Of a stretch of DNA of 64,000 bases, positions 26,278-37,508 are shown in pieces. The notes beneath the pieces are model-generated. The model was not told the origin of the DNA and did not search any database. It was given only the letters and a program-made list of their open reading frames with translations. A program made the position numbers and the translations under genes. The stretch's first letter is position 1. Each line of letters begins with the position of its first letter. The DNA is taken from assembly GCA_033439255.1 (NCBI GenBank), contig CM065891.1, forward strand, positions 1,302,001 through 1,366,000, read 5' to 3'. Source of the stretch: Hericium rajendrae. Taxonomy: Eukaryota; Basidiomycota; Agaricomycetes; Russulales; Hericiaceae.

Positions 26278-27811
26278 CTACGCGTTGTTGGTGTGCGGAT
26301 CGTCGATCCGCCGTGCATCCTCGTCGCTATGTGCCAGGACGACCTCGTCTATCTTGGCTATATCTTCCGCAGGCAGGACGATATCTCCGGCGGCGAGGTT
26401 CTCCAGCGTCCGTGTCTTGTGGCTTTGCGCATCGTGAGTGAGTTACAAGGCCATCTGATTGCGGAGATAAAAACCTTACCTGGACCCAGGCAAGGGTATT
26501 ACATGTGGGCCGCGCGATGCAACCCATGCGATACTCGTTTGGGCCTGCGAGATGTTGTTCTTCTTCGCGACCTCGTCGAGCACGGCCGTAATCGCATTGT
26601 TCTTGACAGCGAGAGAAAGGATGACAACTGGAAGCCCGGAGACAACGTAGATGGTGACTGACCTTATCCTTAACCGCTTGTCCGATTGGTCTGGACAGTA
26701 TGTGAGTAAACATCTCTGGGATAAGATAACTCAACATTTACGACCACGCGCATACGGTGATGCCTAGCTCCCTGCAAGTTTCAATGGCTCAAGAAAAGGA
26801 GGATATTTAGCAATGATCGGTCACAGGCTTGACAGTGAACCTACCGTCTCTGACTTCTTTATTATAGCACCATGGACTGACTTGAATCTCATTAGACGTG
26901 ACTGGGACAATCTGGACATTGGGACGCCAGTGTACCGTCAGATCGTGGTGAGCAGATTGAAGGAGGCAATATTCGCACCGCATTGGCCCGCATAACAGTC
27001 TCAGCGCGACAGTCCGACAGTCCAATGTGGTCGAACTTGCCCTCCGCCTGCAAGGCGGCGAGAGTGCGCATATTGTCTTCGACCGAGTCACCGGCGAGGA
27101 TGCGGCTGAACTCATAGTGGTCGATCTTTTTGGTCCCGCGTAGCTTTTCAAGCACAAGGTCGACACACCGTCTGGCGTTTTCTGGTCTGTAGAGGCCAAT
27201 CAAAAAAAAAATCCACGCTAATGCAATTGTACTTACGAGTTGTCCAGGTGAAGCTTCGAAAGATCGGTCGTCGAACCACCCTAAAAACGGATTGAGATCA
27301 GAAGATTCCCGCGGAGCCAAATGGTGCGCCAAAATAGACGTGCCTTGATGCTCAAGAACGCTTTGTCCTGGTACTCCGGATATCTTTCGAAGAATCGGGA
27401 AAGCAGCTCCACGTTCGCAGTACGTCGATTGTGGCCATAGAATTCACCTCGCGAAAACCAGTTAAACATGTCAACATGACACATATATGAATATTGAAAC
27501 GGTACAGGGCGCACCACTGTTCAACAGCATCTTCACGCCTTCCGGAAGCTGGTCCATACCAGCCTTGATAGCCTCGAAAGCCTCATCATCAGGCGTGGGC
27601 TGGCCGTTTGAGGGCCACCACCTGTTTCGAAGATTAGTGGAAATCACCGTCGCAGAGTCGCAGGAAAAGGCCGTACGTCATTCTCATGAGACCATGCTGT
27701 AGGGCAGGTTAGAAACTGAACCGTAGGTGAAAAGGGACAACTAACTCCGACCCTGGCGAGAACTACGTCAGATGCGGACCCACCCAACTTGATTGTCGCC
27801 TGGATTTTCAT
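26278..27811 (-). CDS. Aldo-keto reductase, pyridoxal-reductase (Plr1) type, copy 1
   Basis: NADPH-dependent reductase likely acting on pyridoxal or a related aldehyde. Start MKIQATIKLGGSASDVVL, then HGLMRMTWWP, LLNSGEFYGHNRRTANVELLSRFF, KAFLSIKGGSTTDLSKLHLDNS, RRCVDLVLEKLRGTKKIDHYEF, GLSDCRAETVMRANA, TSNEIQVSPWCYNKEVRD, ITVCAWSPIGQAV and SIAWVASRGPHVIPLPGS, ending IDDPHTNNA. The Tyr of GEFYG is the expected catalytic residue. The intron at 27281-27343 begins GC rather than GT. All other junctions keep frame, so the copy looks functional. It is the diverged inverted paralogue of the gene at 32503-34057. Specificity is inferred from the GEFYG...FLSVKGG signature of Plr1. Confidence 0.85.
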
Positions 27812-28984
27812 ATGGAAGAAGAGCTGGCACAGAAGTCGAGTGCAGGGGGCTACTCGTCCATGCTTGTCTCACAATGAGGCATATATATACCGGCGCTTGA
27901 AACGTTAAATGTTCTCGAACCTCGTTCATAGGACGACCCGGACCGGCTGAACGAGTCAAGGCTGTCAAGCGGTATCTACCACGATATACAGATGACTCGT
28001 TATTGTTGTCCGCGTGCGACTGGGTTCTGAAACCAACTGTTCTAACGGCAGGGTGCTGCGCGTCCTCTGCCGAGGCCAAATCGGGGCGTCGTCAACGTAA
28101 AATCTAGATGATATCCATCAGCATGTGAAGTGCTGATGATACGCTGCCTCCACCTTCAATGCAATATCCGTGAAACAGCTGGTGCAAACTCGAAGCCCAG
28201 TGTGATGGAAGCGCTTGAGCGCTCGAAAGGCAACACGAGCCCGCTATCAATATCATTGTTTCAGGTCTTTTAGATTTTTAACTGACACCCTCTCCTCCAC
28301 TTGCTGTCATCCCGACTGGAACTGTGCCGAGCCTCACCGATGGAGCATCCCAGAAAGAGCGTGGCCATATTAACATCAAATATTCCGTTTGCTTATTCAA
28401 TGTCTGGGGGAGAAGACTGCGATGAAAATTAGTATATTACTTATGTTACGTTTCAGAAAATGCAACCGGGGGTATTCTTTCTTTCACGCCGCCAGAGTGT
28501 AATTGAACATCGAATACACAATCTCGAGAGCTATCTTACGCAGCGATGAACCCAATGAACCCATTGGCTATCATAGATGGAGAGCGTGCATCTATACCTC
28601 TGGTCAATCGCGTTCTGAGATAGTAAGAATCGGGAGGGGCTACGCACCTGTTGAATTTATTACTGAACAGATTGACTCCGCCTCTATTTCTCGAGATCTG
28701 ACGGAGCCGGCATCCGAAAAATGGTACGGAGGAATCTATGACACCTTCGGCCAATTAAATGGTATATTCGTTTACAGCCGTCGTGGCCGATCCACGAAGT
28801 ATACAGGTCTCAATTTCTCAGACTCGACAAAATGACGCGGAAGACTGGAGAAGCCAAGACGAGAGTTGCTTACGCGATCCTGACGCGAATGAATCCGCTG
28901 CGCGGCGCGCGCTTACGCGCTCCATTGCCGGCACTCGCTCGTGTGCATCCCTTACGACGTCGACGACGACGAGTCGACAACACC
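27812..28984. other. Divergent promoter region of AKR copy 1 and MDM31
   Basis: An open frame at 28503-28835 lacks an ATG and any recognisable motif, so I do not call it. In-frame ATGs at 28832 and 28889 upstream of the MDM31 start could lengthen that protein. Confidence 0.45.
27881..27889 (-). promoter_or_regulatory. TATA box of AKR copy 1
   Basis: ATATATATA lies about 70 bp upstream of the start codon on the minus strand, the same distance as the TATATAAA of the paralogue at 32422. Confidence 0.55.
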
Positions 28985-31424
28985 ATGCCTTCGTCGCAGA
29001 CCCTTGCTAGGTCTGTCTCTAGAATTCTCCTACTCAGGCAGTCCAAAAATTCTGCCAGGTCTGTCAGCAGCTTAGACAGATACCGCCTCATCCACTCTTT
29101 CTTCACTCAGCCCGTGTCTCCGCTGGTCCCTCAAATTTTGTCACCGAGCCCTGTTGCTCGCCGAATAGACACCCGGATGCTCTCTAGAGCATTCCATGGT
29201 TCACGATTACTTCGCGCCGACGAGTTGAAGAACTCCAACACTCACGCAAAACACGAGTCTACACCAGAAAAGCCCAAGCCTCCAGGAGATTCGGGCCCAC
29301 CCCCTAACCTCGACAACTACCCTCGCTTCTTTCGTCGACTTGCTCAGAATCTACCCCACGTACGCCGTCCCACTAGAGATGACTTTCTTGATGCTGCGAG
29401 TGGCGTCTGGGAACGTATGCGCGTGCGCTACCGCTGGTTTTTCATTCGTGCGTTTCGCAAATTCAATGCGGATGACATATCCGCCTTGGTGACATGGTTT
29501 CTCATGAGCCAAGGGCTTTGGATATTGATCGGGACGTGAGTGAATTCAGCATAGTCTTGTCTGCAGGTATCTAAATTCCAGTTTTCTAGAACCACTTTCT
29601 TTTCCGTTATATTCGCCATTGCGAACAGCCTTCGGTTACAAGGTAAATTGCACATGATGATTTTCGCGTCTCACTGTTGACCTCTATATTAGCCACTGTT
29701 GCCCGTGCCATTAGCGACTATCTCACTTCTGAAACTGGTGTTACCATAGTCTTCGAGTCTGCTATTGTGCCCAAGTGGAAAGACTCCCGCATCTCCTTCC
29801 GCAACGTCTATATAACCCGTCGCCCACCCGCCTCCGCCTCCGCCTCGCACTCAAGCGATGCTGCGCATCGGGCGGCTCTCGGCTACGACGTGAGCAATCA
29901 CCCCGCGAATCATAGGATCGGAGAAGACGAGGACGAGAATTTGGAGGAGCCAGAGTATTCGGAGGAAGATATCAAATGGTCCATGTTCGATCTGAACGTG
30001 GACAGCATCGACGTGACACTGAGCCTCTGGCGTTGGTTGGATGGGAAGGGTCTCGTCAAAGACGCAGTGGTGAAAGGCGTGCGTGGCGTCCTTGGTGCGT
30101 GTCTTCCCTCTTTTCCTTTGCCAGCCCTGTTCTAAAGTATCCGCAGACCGTCGCCTCGTCGAATGGTCCGCCGATCTCGACCCCGCCAGCTTCCGGCACG
30201 TCCACCAGCCGGGCGATTTTGAGCTGGACTCTCTCACCCTCGAAGACATGCTCGTCACGGTCTATCAGCCGGGTGGCTTTCGGCCGTACACGTTCTCGAT
30301 CTTCCGCGCGGACGTCGGCCAACTGCGCAAACAGTGGTTCTTCTACGACTTCATGAAGGCCGTGGGCGTGGTGGGGCAGTTTGATAACTGTCTGTTCAGC
30401 CTGCATCGCCCACAGAGCATCGGAAGGACGAATGAGCAAGATGCGAAGGATGGCGGATGGGCAACAATGGTGCGCATACATCCATATCTTTATCTTCTGA
30501 TTGACCTGACACGTACTTATATCGCCAGTCGCGTTTCCGCATCGACGGCGTCAACATTGACCATGTCCAGACCATGACGACGGAGGAAGGCCCCATCTCC
30601 TGGATCACGTCGGGCAAGCTGGACGCCGTGCTGGACATCAAGTTCCCTCGCGAGGGCGGCGAAGCGGACGCTCTGAACGCCATCCTTGACGTGCTGACTA
30701 CGACCGCAGCGGCTGTGGTCTCCGATCGTATCCCTGGCCAACGTGCGCTCGCCAAGCCCCCGCTCACTGCGCCTGAGGACAACGCCGAGGGCATGGGCGA
30801 TGGTGAGAAGGGTCCGCAGATCCTGGTGGACATTGATTTGCGGTTCAGAGACCTGAAAGCTGCGGTGCCGATGTGGACGAACGAGCTGACCTATAGCAGC
30901 GCCGCGCTGGTTCGGCCGATCGTCGCATTTATGAAGTGTGTTTCTCTTGTCGCTGAGGCCGACGTAGGTTGACTGATTGGTTGCGTACAGTGCAAATCGC
31001 ACCCTGGTGCCCATTCACTGTCGAGTCATCAAGGATCTGCACGAGTTCGATGGGGCGTGGACGGTAAGCACCACTTGCCGTTTAACGTTGTTCGGCACGC
31101 TGACCCGGCGTCACCTTACAGATGTGGGAGAGTAAGCAGCCCATCCACCCGCACACCGTGATTGTAATTTGCTGATCGTGCGCATCTGACACAGCGGGCC
31201 TGATGGACGATATATCGTTGAAAGTATACGACGCGTTGGCGTACCATGTTACGCAGGCGAACTTCAACCACCGCATCAAGACGGTGAGCCTGTGGAGCCT
31301 GCAGATGACCGCAAGTGCGGTGCTGTCTGCGCTCCGGAACATGGTGGATCCCGTCGCCGTGCAACTGCGGGAGATGTACCAAGATGCGACAGGAGATTTG
31401 AAACCTATGCTGGCTGCCGCGTAG
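28985..31424 (+). CDS. MDM31: Mitochondrial inner-membrane protein Mdm31 family
   Basis: Mdm31/Mdm32 proteins sit in the mitochondrial inner membrane and are required for normal mitochondrial shape, DNA distribution and phospholipid balance. The N-terminus is rich in Arg and Ser with few acids (targeting peptide). Family signatures: NLDNYPRFFRRLAQNLPHV, FRKFNADDISALVTWF, a first helix around LWILIGTTTFFSVIFAIANS, ETGVTIVFESAIVPKWKD, ISFRNVYITRRP, WSMFDLNVDSIDVTLSLWRW, KGVRGVLDRR, FSIFRADVGQLRKQW and FYDFMKAVGVVGQFDNCLFS. The C-terminus has LVDIDLRFRDLKAAVP and MDDISLKVYDALAYHVTQAN. Short GT-AG introns all keep frame, including a 10-nt exon (MWE) near 31122-31131. Start could instead be 28832 or 28889, which only lengthens the presequence. 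Confidence 0.92.
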
Positions 31425-32502
31425 AGCCGGGCCATGGTCATACGACGGCGATACCATGCTGACGATCTTTGAGATGACAAAAAAGTATATTCACCTTCGA
31501 CTTAATTCTGGGTGTGTTATGTACCGGATGTTCGGATTGGCTGTGTATACCCTGCTCGGACTCTTCCTATACACCTCTCATGACCTTTTTGTCAAGGGTA
31601 CAGTCTCCTATACGAAGCCAGTGTTTTCCACAGTACGTGTCTCGAAGGCATTTTGACTTCGATCCGCGGTATGTAGGCTCTCCGCATCGTGCCTGTGCGT
31701 TCAGTATGATCTCACCCACACTTCCTTTCCCAAGGACCGTTGCACCGACTCGCGCGACCGTCGGCTGAGCCATATTCTCAGACGATGAGAACTCCTTGTC
31801 CAGTAACTGTCCTTCCCTACGGCGATCCACATTCCACGGGGATCCTGTCCGGAAACCTGTCGTTGTGGGTACTGTCAACGCGTCAGGCCTCCCACTCTAG
31901 GTCCCGGTGTCATTATTCGGGCAGCCTCGCGCCGTTACTGATTCCCTGCGTGTAGGGAAGCATTATAGCTTCTATGAGCGACGTTGACCCACATTTGAGA
32001 ACGAATAACATGATGGTCAGAGCATACGACGCAGTGCACTGGACTTGTTGGATCATCCTTTGATGCGCTTCTCCCAGCTTCTCCCCCGGATCCGTTATCG
32101 GAGTATCGGAAAATAGCCGGTGGCCATCAATGGCGCATACCACAAAAAATGCTGACATATGCTCACACTTGTTGGCCCATTGGACGGTCCTCTATTCTAG
32201 GCGCAACCCAATCATCATTGAAGTCTAAGTACAGGATCAGCGGCAACGCACGAGATGACTCGCCCGCATCGTCCCGCTGCCGACCAGACATGTACGCGGG
32301 TTGACTGATTTTGAGCTTGAGCTTGAGGTCCCACATCCAATCCCGGTGTTGCGGTAATTGCTCTAAGCTTTATTTTTTAACACCTGCTTCTTCAGGAACG
32401 AAGGAGCATCCCATCGCCACATATATAAACGGGTGAGAACGAGCTTGGACGAACAAGCATCATCTTTCGTGTGCAAGTCTGCTACAGCAAACATCACTCA
32501 CC
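31425..32502. other. Intergenic, MDM31 3' flank and AKR copy 2 promoter
   Basis: About 1.1 kb without a credible gene. The last 150 bp hold a TATA box and a leader for the aldo-keto reductase. Confidence 0.5.
32422..32429 (+). promoter_or_regulatory. TATA box of AKR copy 2
   Basis: TATATAAA lies 74 bp before the ATG at 32503, a normal spacing for a fungal core promoter. Confidence 0.65.
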
Positions 32503-34057
32503 ATGACAATCCAAGCTACCGCGAAGCTCGGCGGATCCGCATCTGACGTTGTCCTTGCGAAGATCGGCGTGAGTACCGGGACTTTGTTATTGTGACGGAG
32601 GTCGTCGTTTGCTGACTTCAACTTATGTTATGTTACAGCATGGGCTTATGAGAATGACGTGCGACCTCTCGTGTTTACAGCGGGACTTGGTTTCCAATTC
32701 ATTCATGTTTGTACAGTTGGTTCCCGAAGGATGGCGTGCCCACGCCCGATGAAGAGGCATTCGAGGCGATCAAGGCCGGCCTCGACCAGCTGCCTTCTGG
32801 TGTCAAGATGCTACTGAACAGCGGTGGGACTTCATTCTTATCGCACGCGGCATGGCATAGACGCTCATTGGCTTTAAAAGGTGAATTCTACGGCCATACC
32901 CCGCGCACTGGAAATGTGGAGCTGCTTTCCCGGTTTTTCGAAAAATATCCGGAGTACCAAGATAAAGCGTTCTTGAGCGTCAAGGCAAGTTTGTCTCGTC
33001 CCACCGTTCGGCTCTGCGGGAATATTCTGACTTCGATTTATTTTCAGGGCGGTTCAACGACCGATCTTTCAAAGCTTCACCTGGACAATTCGTAAGTACA
33101 ATTGCCTTAGCATAAAATCGTCTTTTTGACTGGCCGCTCTATAGACCGGAGAACGCCAGACGATGTGTCGACCTTGTCCTTGAAAAGCTACGAGGGACCA
33201 AGAAGATTGACCACTATGAGTTCGGCCGCATCCTCGCCGGCGACTCGGTCGAAGACAATATGCGCACTCTCGCCGCTTTGAAGGCGGAGGGCAAGTTCGA
33301 TCACGTCGGCTTGTCAGACTGCCGTGCTGAGACCGTTCGCCGGGCGAATGCTGTACGTTGTTTTCCCGGGGCGCAGGACCTCTATACCTTGAATTAACAA
33401 AATCCTCCGCTGGATAAGGTCGTCCGCATCACGTCTAACGAGATCCAAGTCAGTCCTTGGTCCTACAATAAGGAAATCCGAGATGGTACGTGCTTTGAGC
33501 TATGTCATTCAACCACCCATGAATACAACCTTTCCCAGCCATCGAGACTTGTGGGGAGCTGGGTATCACCGTCTGGGCATGGTCGTAAGTGTCTCGCCGT
33601 TTAGTCCATAAATGTCGCAGTCCTGACGCCATGCATACAGGCCGATCGGAAAGGTAGTTGGGGATAATAAGGTCTGTAGTCTGCGTCATCTGCCTTGAGA
33701 CGATTCCTCTCAATTTCTTACTATCACGCGTAGAACAATGCGATTACGCTCGCTCTGGAAGAGATCGCGAAGAAGAACGACATCACGTTCGCTCAGACTT
33801 GCATCGCATGGGTTTCGTCGCGCGGCCCGCATGTGATGCCTCTTCCTGGTTCTAGGTGAGTTACCCATGACTGCTGAGTTGCAGACTGGGCAGACTGATG
33901 GCATGTGTCATTGAACAGTCACAAATCGCGTACACTGGAGAACCTCGCTGCCGGGGACATTGTCCTTCCTGCAGGAGACATAGCCAAGCTAGACGAGGTT
34001 GTACTGGCGAATAGCGACGAGACCGCCCGGAGGATCGATGACCCCCACACGAACTGA
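32503..34057 (+). CDS. Aldo-keto reductase, pyridoxal-reductase (Plr1) type, copy 2
   Basis: Paralogue of the minus-strand gene at 26278-27811 with the same exon plan. Start MTIQATAKLGGSASDVVL; HGLMRMTWFP; LLNSGEFYGHTPRTGNVELL; KAFLSVKGGSTTDLSKLHL; RCVDLVLEKLRGTKKIDHYEF; DHVGLSDCRAETVRRANA; TSNEIQVSPWSYNKEIRD; ITVWAWSPIGKVVGDNK; RGPHVMPLPGSSHKSRTLENL; end RRIDDPHTN. The intron at 32985-33047 has a GC donor (GCAAGT), 63 nt like its counterpart in copy 1. Frame is intact throughout. The likely role is NADPH-dependent reduction of pyridoxal in vitamin B6 salvage, by family resemblance. Confidence 0.88.
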
Positions 34058-35250
34058 ACGCCTCGTAGATCTGTGATTCCTTCGAGCATGTCTGAATCGT
34101 AATCATCAGTCTCATGGTACCATCAACGGCTTACCGTCGCGTAGCTCGAATAAGTAAATCATTCATCGACTTCTCCAGTTGTCATGCGCATTTATTTACT
34201 GTCCGATGCATTCAATCGGTCTGTGAGGACTGTTAAGACTGGTTGATACTGCCGTTCTGCACCAGTGTTTTCAGCGGAGTTACTGCCTGTTGGTCTCTGA
34301 CTTCGAAGCTGCACCCCCATGGTGCAGGGGTACTGCAGAATTGAGACGAGTGTCGTGAACGTCCGGGCATTGAGATCACAAATCGAAAAGCTTACCTGGA
34401 CAGATCATCAGCATAAACAACATTGACAGGTGTGTCGATGGTTCTGTATATTTTTTCTGAAGACAGAAGGCACGCATGCGATGTCGATGAATAGTGTTGA
34501 CGAGACGAGATGTTGTCCGGGACACATCCTGTTAGTAGCATAGTCAGCATCCAGTACGTACCCATGTGTCAGATACCCTGATGTCTGCCGTCTACAGAAG
34601 CCAAGTGCTGTAGACACGTCGCCATTGATACGCTCCCCATTCTCGTCACGAAATGTTCAGGCCTGAATACCTCCGGGTCAGGGTACTTTTTCCGGGTCGT
34701 GAAACATTGCCCTGACGTACAGTGTGAACATCAGCCATCACGGTGTTTCGTGGAGTGGGAACGATCACCAAGTGCTTAGAAGCAGAATGCCCCCTGCACG
34801 GCCCCGACGACCAGTGCTTCGACGCTCTTATGCCTTTGATCTCAAACCTGGTAAGCAAGGATGGCTAGAGACGGGCGCGACTACGCCATCGAATCCATGC
34901 AATGTACAACAGCACTCGAATACGCGTACCAGATGGGCTAAGTACTACGATCGAGATCGTGGACGTTGATCTTCGGTCCGGGGGTCCGAACTCTAGAGTG
35001 GTTGTATTCGGCACGCAGGCCTGAATCCATAAGCAAAGTTGTCGTTCGCATAAATAGCAAGAAAAAATCCGATCGTACAGAATTAGTGGACACTACAGCC
35101 GGCTGAGACTGTAAGGAATGAGCGGATGCAGTGTATGTTACTTAGGGGTGGATATGTATGGGTATATCCGATAGAACAGTCCGTGTCCGTGTGGGGTGGG
35201 GTGGAAGGGTGCTGTAGGTTGGGACACCGGAACGCGGGCACCTGTCGCGT
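34058..35250. other. Convergent intergenic region
   Basis: About 1.2 kb between AKR copy 2 and the FkbM gene. Short open frames only (for example 34724-34969), with no family signal. A small palindromic CCCCATGGTGCAGGGG sits near 34316. Confidence 0.5.
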
Positions 35251-36641
35251 TTAGTTGAAGTTGTCCGAAATGATGGAGTGGTTGCCCCGGATGTTGAGGA
35301 ACGAGTACTGGAGGAGGAAAAAGAGCGCATATCAGCACCGGGCAGCACGACGAACCATTCGCGGACACTCACCTCAGCCAGATCCGGACGGGCACCCCGG
35401 ATCAGGTTGATGTAGACCAGGTTAGGCTCGGTCCAGAAGGGACGCAGGCCCGCGTTCTCGAGGCTCTCCCACCATTGCGAAAACTGAGCGAAGTCGCCCT
35501 GATGGTCGCGTGCGTGGATCTCGATCTGCATCTGTCCGAAGGGCAGAGGGGGCGCGGGCGTGCCGTATGCAGAGGGAGTGTATGCGCGGAGCAGCTCAGT
35601 CAATGATTCAAACTCGGCACCTTCGATGTCGATCTTGAGGATATCAATAAAGTCGTGGCCTAAAAGGGAGATACGTCAGTACAAGACTGCCAAGTGTGCA
35701 GATAGACGCACCATTCATCGCCATGAGGGTCTGGAGGGTGTACACCTTGGGGTTATCATATTCGGAATGCCTGTCTTCACCGCCAAGAGCCCATGGCTGG
35801 AAGTGGGCGCGCTGCCTGAGGGCGGAGACATTCTCGATTTCGGGGCCGAACTAGTCACATGTACGATCAGATCTACGGAACCAAATACAGAGGGGAAAGA
35901 CCAGAGCGTACGCTGTTGACGCTGAAATCATATCCCCAGACCTGGCAATGGGGGCCCTTTTCGAGGAGGGCAGCTTCGAAAGAGGACTCGCCATTGATGC
36001 CTGTAGTATCCATCGTATCATTGGGTGATGTCATCGAGGGACGGGGCGACGAGAATCACGTACCGACAGAGTAGATCACACAACTGGGCTTTCGCTGGAT
36101 GCGCTCCATACCGCAGACCCATTTACCACCATCGCCGAGCCTGCCAATGCGCTGGACGCGATGCGGGCACTGGAACGAAGCAATGAAGAAGTCCCCTGCA
36201 GAAAGGTCCTCGTCAGCCACCTACATATTGTATAGGATGAATCGTAACGCACATAGTGTGTACATGCCGTTCATAGGGAAACTATGTCAAGGCGACATGT
36301 CAACCGGCTGAATCGCATAGCGCAACATCAAAAGGGACTCACGCATCGACAGCGCTGGGCCGCGGGCCATTCTTGATGATCATCTCCTTGCGTGCCTGCA
36401 CGGTCTCGGAATATCTCCTGTCCTCATCCTCAATCCACGCTTCAAGCGCGCCTGGAACCTGGAGAGACGAATCATGGTAGAAGAGAGAGGAGTCGCGGGT
36501 GTACGTGGCATGTGTGGCGTAGAGGACGAAGACAATGAAGACTGCCACTACTGCGATCGCAGGGCGCGAGAAACGGGTCGTCTGTGTATGACATAGTAGC
36601 CATCTAAACACATAGCTTTTCCAGAAACGGGTCGTCGCCAT
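35251..36641 (-). CDS. Membrane-anchored FkbM/Methyltransf_21-type methyltransferase
   Basis: Type II membrane protein: a short cytosolic N-terminus ([16 protein letters not shown]), a helix [18 protein letters not shown] and then a lumenal catalytic domain. SAM-fold signatures are [73 protein letters not shown] (the FkbM-type motif) and [11 protein letters not shown]. It ends ISDNFN. Exons joined over GT-AG introns keep frame. A small exon encoding [10 protein letters not shown] links the stem to the domain. The acceptor substrate is unknown; the anchored layout suggests a Golgi or ER role, for example glycan or lipid O-methylation (inference). Confidence 0.8.
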
Positions 36642-37508
36642 TGATAATATTGAGCTCAAGAGTGGCAGCGACGACAGGGATGATTCGTATATGTACGAGG
36701 GAGAAGACAGAGAGTGTTGAACCCTACAGTGTGCAGTGGTTTTAAAGGAGAGTGGTTATGATGGAAGTGATCACGATGGAGCGAGCGTGAGGAGGCGGAC
36801 TTACAGCTTCTGAGCTTGGCGACGCGCTTAGCGCTCGTGACATGTCAAGCTTGACATCCAGGGTGCAGTCAGGGTGCCCACCACTTGCCCACCCCATGGA
36901 GCTCTCCGCCTCGCGTATCTCCGTTTACATATCCTCTTCTTCTTCTCTTCTTCTTCTACCCTTTTCCTTTTTTGCAGCCGTCTCCCAGCATCCCGAATGT
37001 AACGTCCAGACGTTTCCTTGCAATACTGATTACAGCAGATCTACTCGGAGTGCCTGGCCTGGACCGTCGGGCCTATTATCCCCATTACCCCGCATCAAAC
37101 AAACAACTTTCGAACCACAACGCTTGCCTATTCGGGCCATTTAAATCTCCTTGTCTCTGGTGTTTCTCGAGCATTCGAACACAATGGCCAGTCTCTAGAA
37201 ATCTCCTCGAGTGCGGGAGGTACAGGCTGTCGTTTATTGTGCGTGACAAAGTACAAACCAAAGAGTTCGCCGGAACAAATCGTGAGTCCTTCCTTCCTTC
37301 CTTCCCAATTCCTTCCTGTCCCGTCAGGTCCCGTCCCGCCAAGCCCAACCAGGCACATATAGCTACACACGGTCCATCAGACGCAAATATCACAAAACTG
37401 AATTGAAAAGACTGACGCTCAGGCTCGTAAAGCCGGTCCGCAAGACCACCATGAAAACATCGACAGCAGCGCACTCAACGTTCACGAGGAGGGTACACTC
37501 GTGCGTGT
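36642..37508. other. Intergenic, FkbM promoter and hexokinase 3' flank
   Basis: Contains TTTAAAACC near 36740 as a possible TATA-like site for the minus-strand FkbM gene and pyrimidine repeats at 36932-36970. No gene is seen. Confidence 0.45.

Noticed and set aside
28503-28835. 110-codon plus-strand frame before MDM31
   Set aside because: No ATG start in the frame and no recognisable motif.
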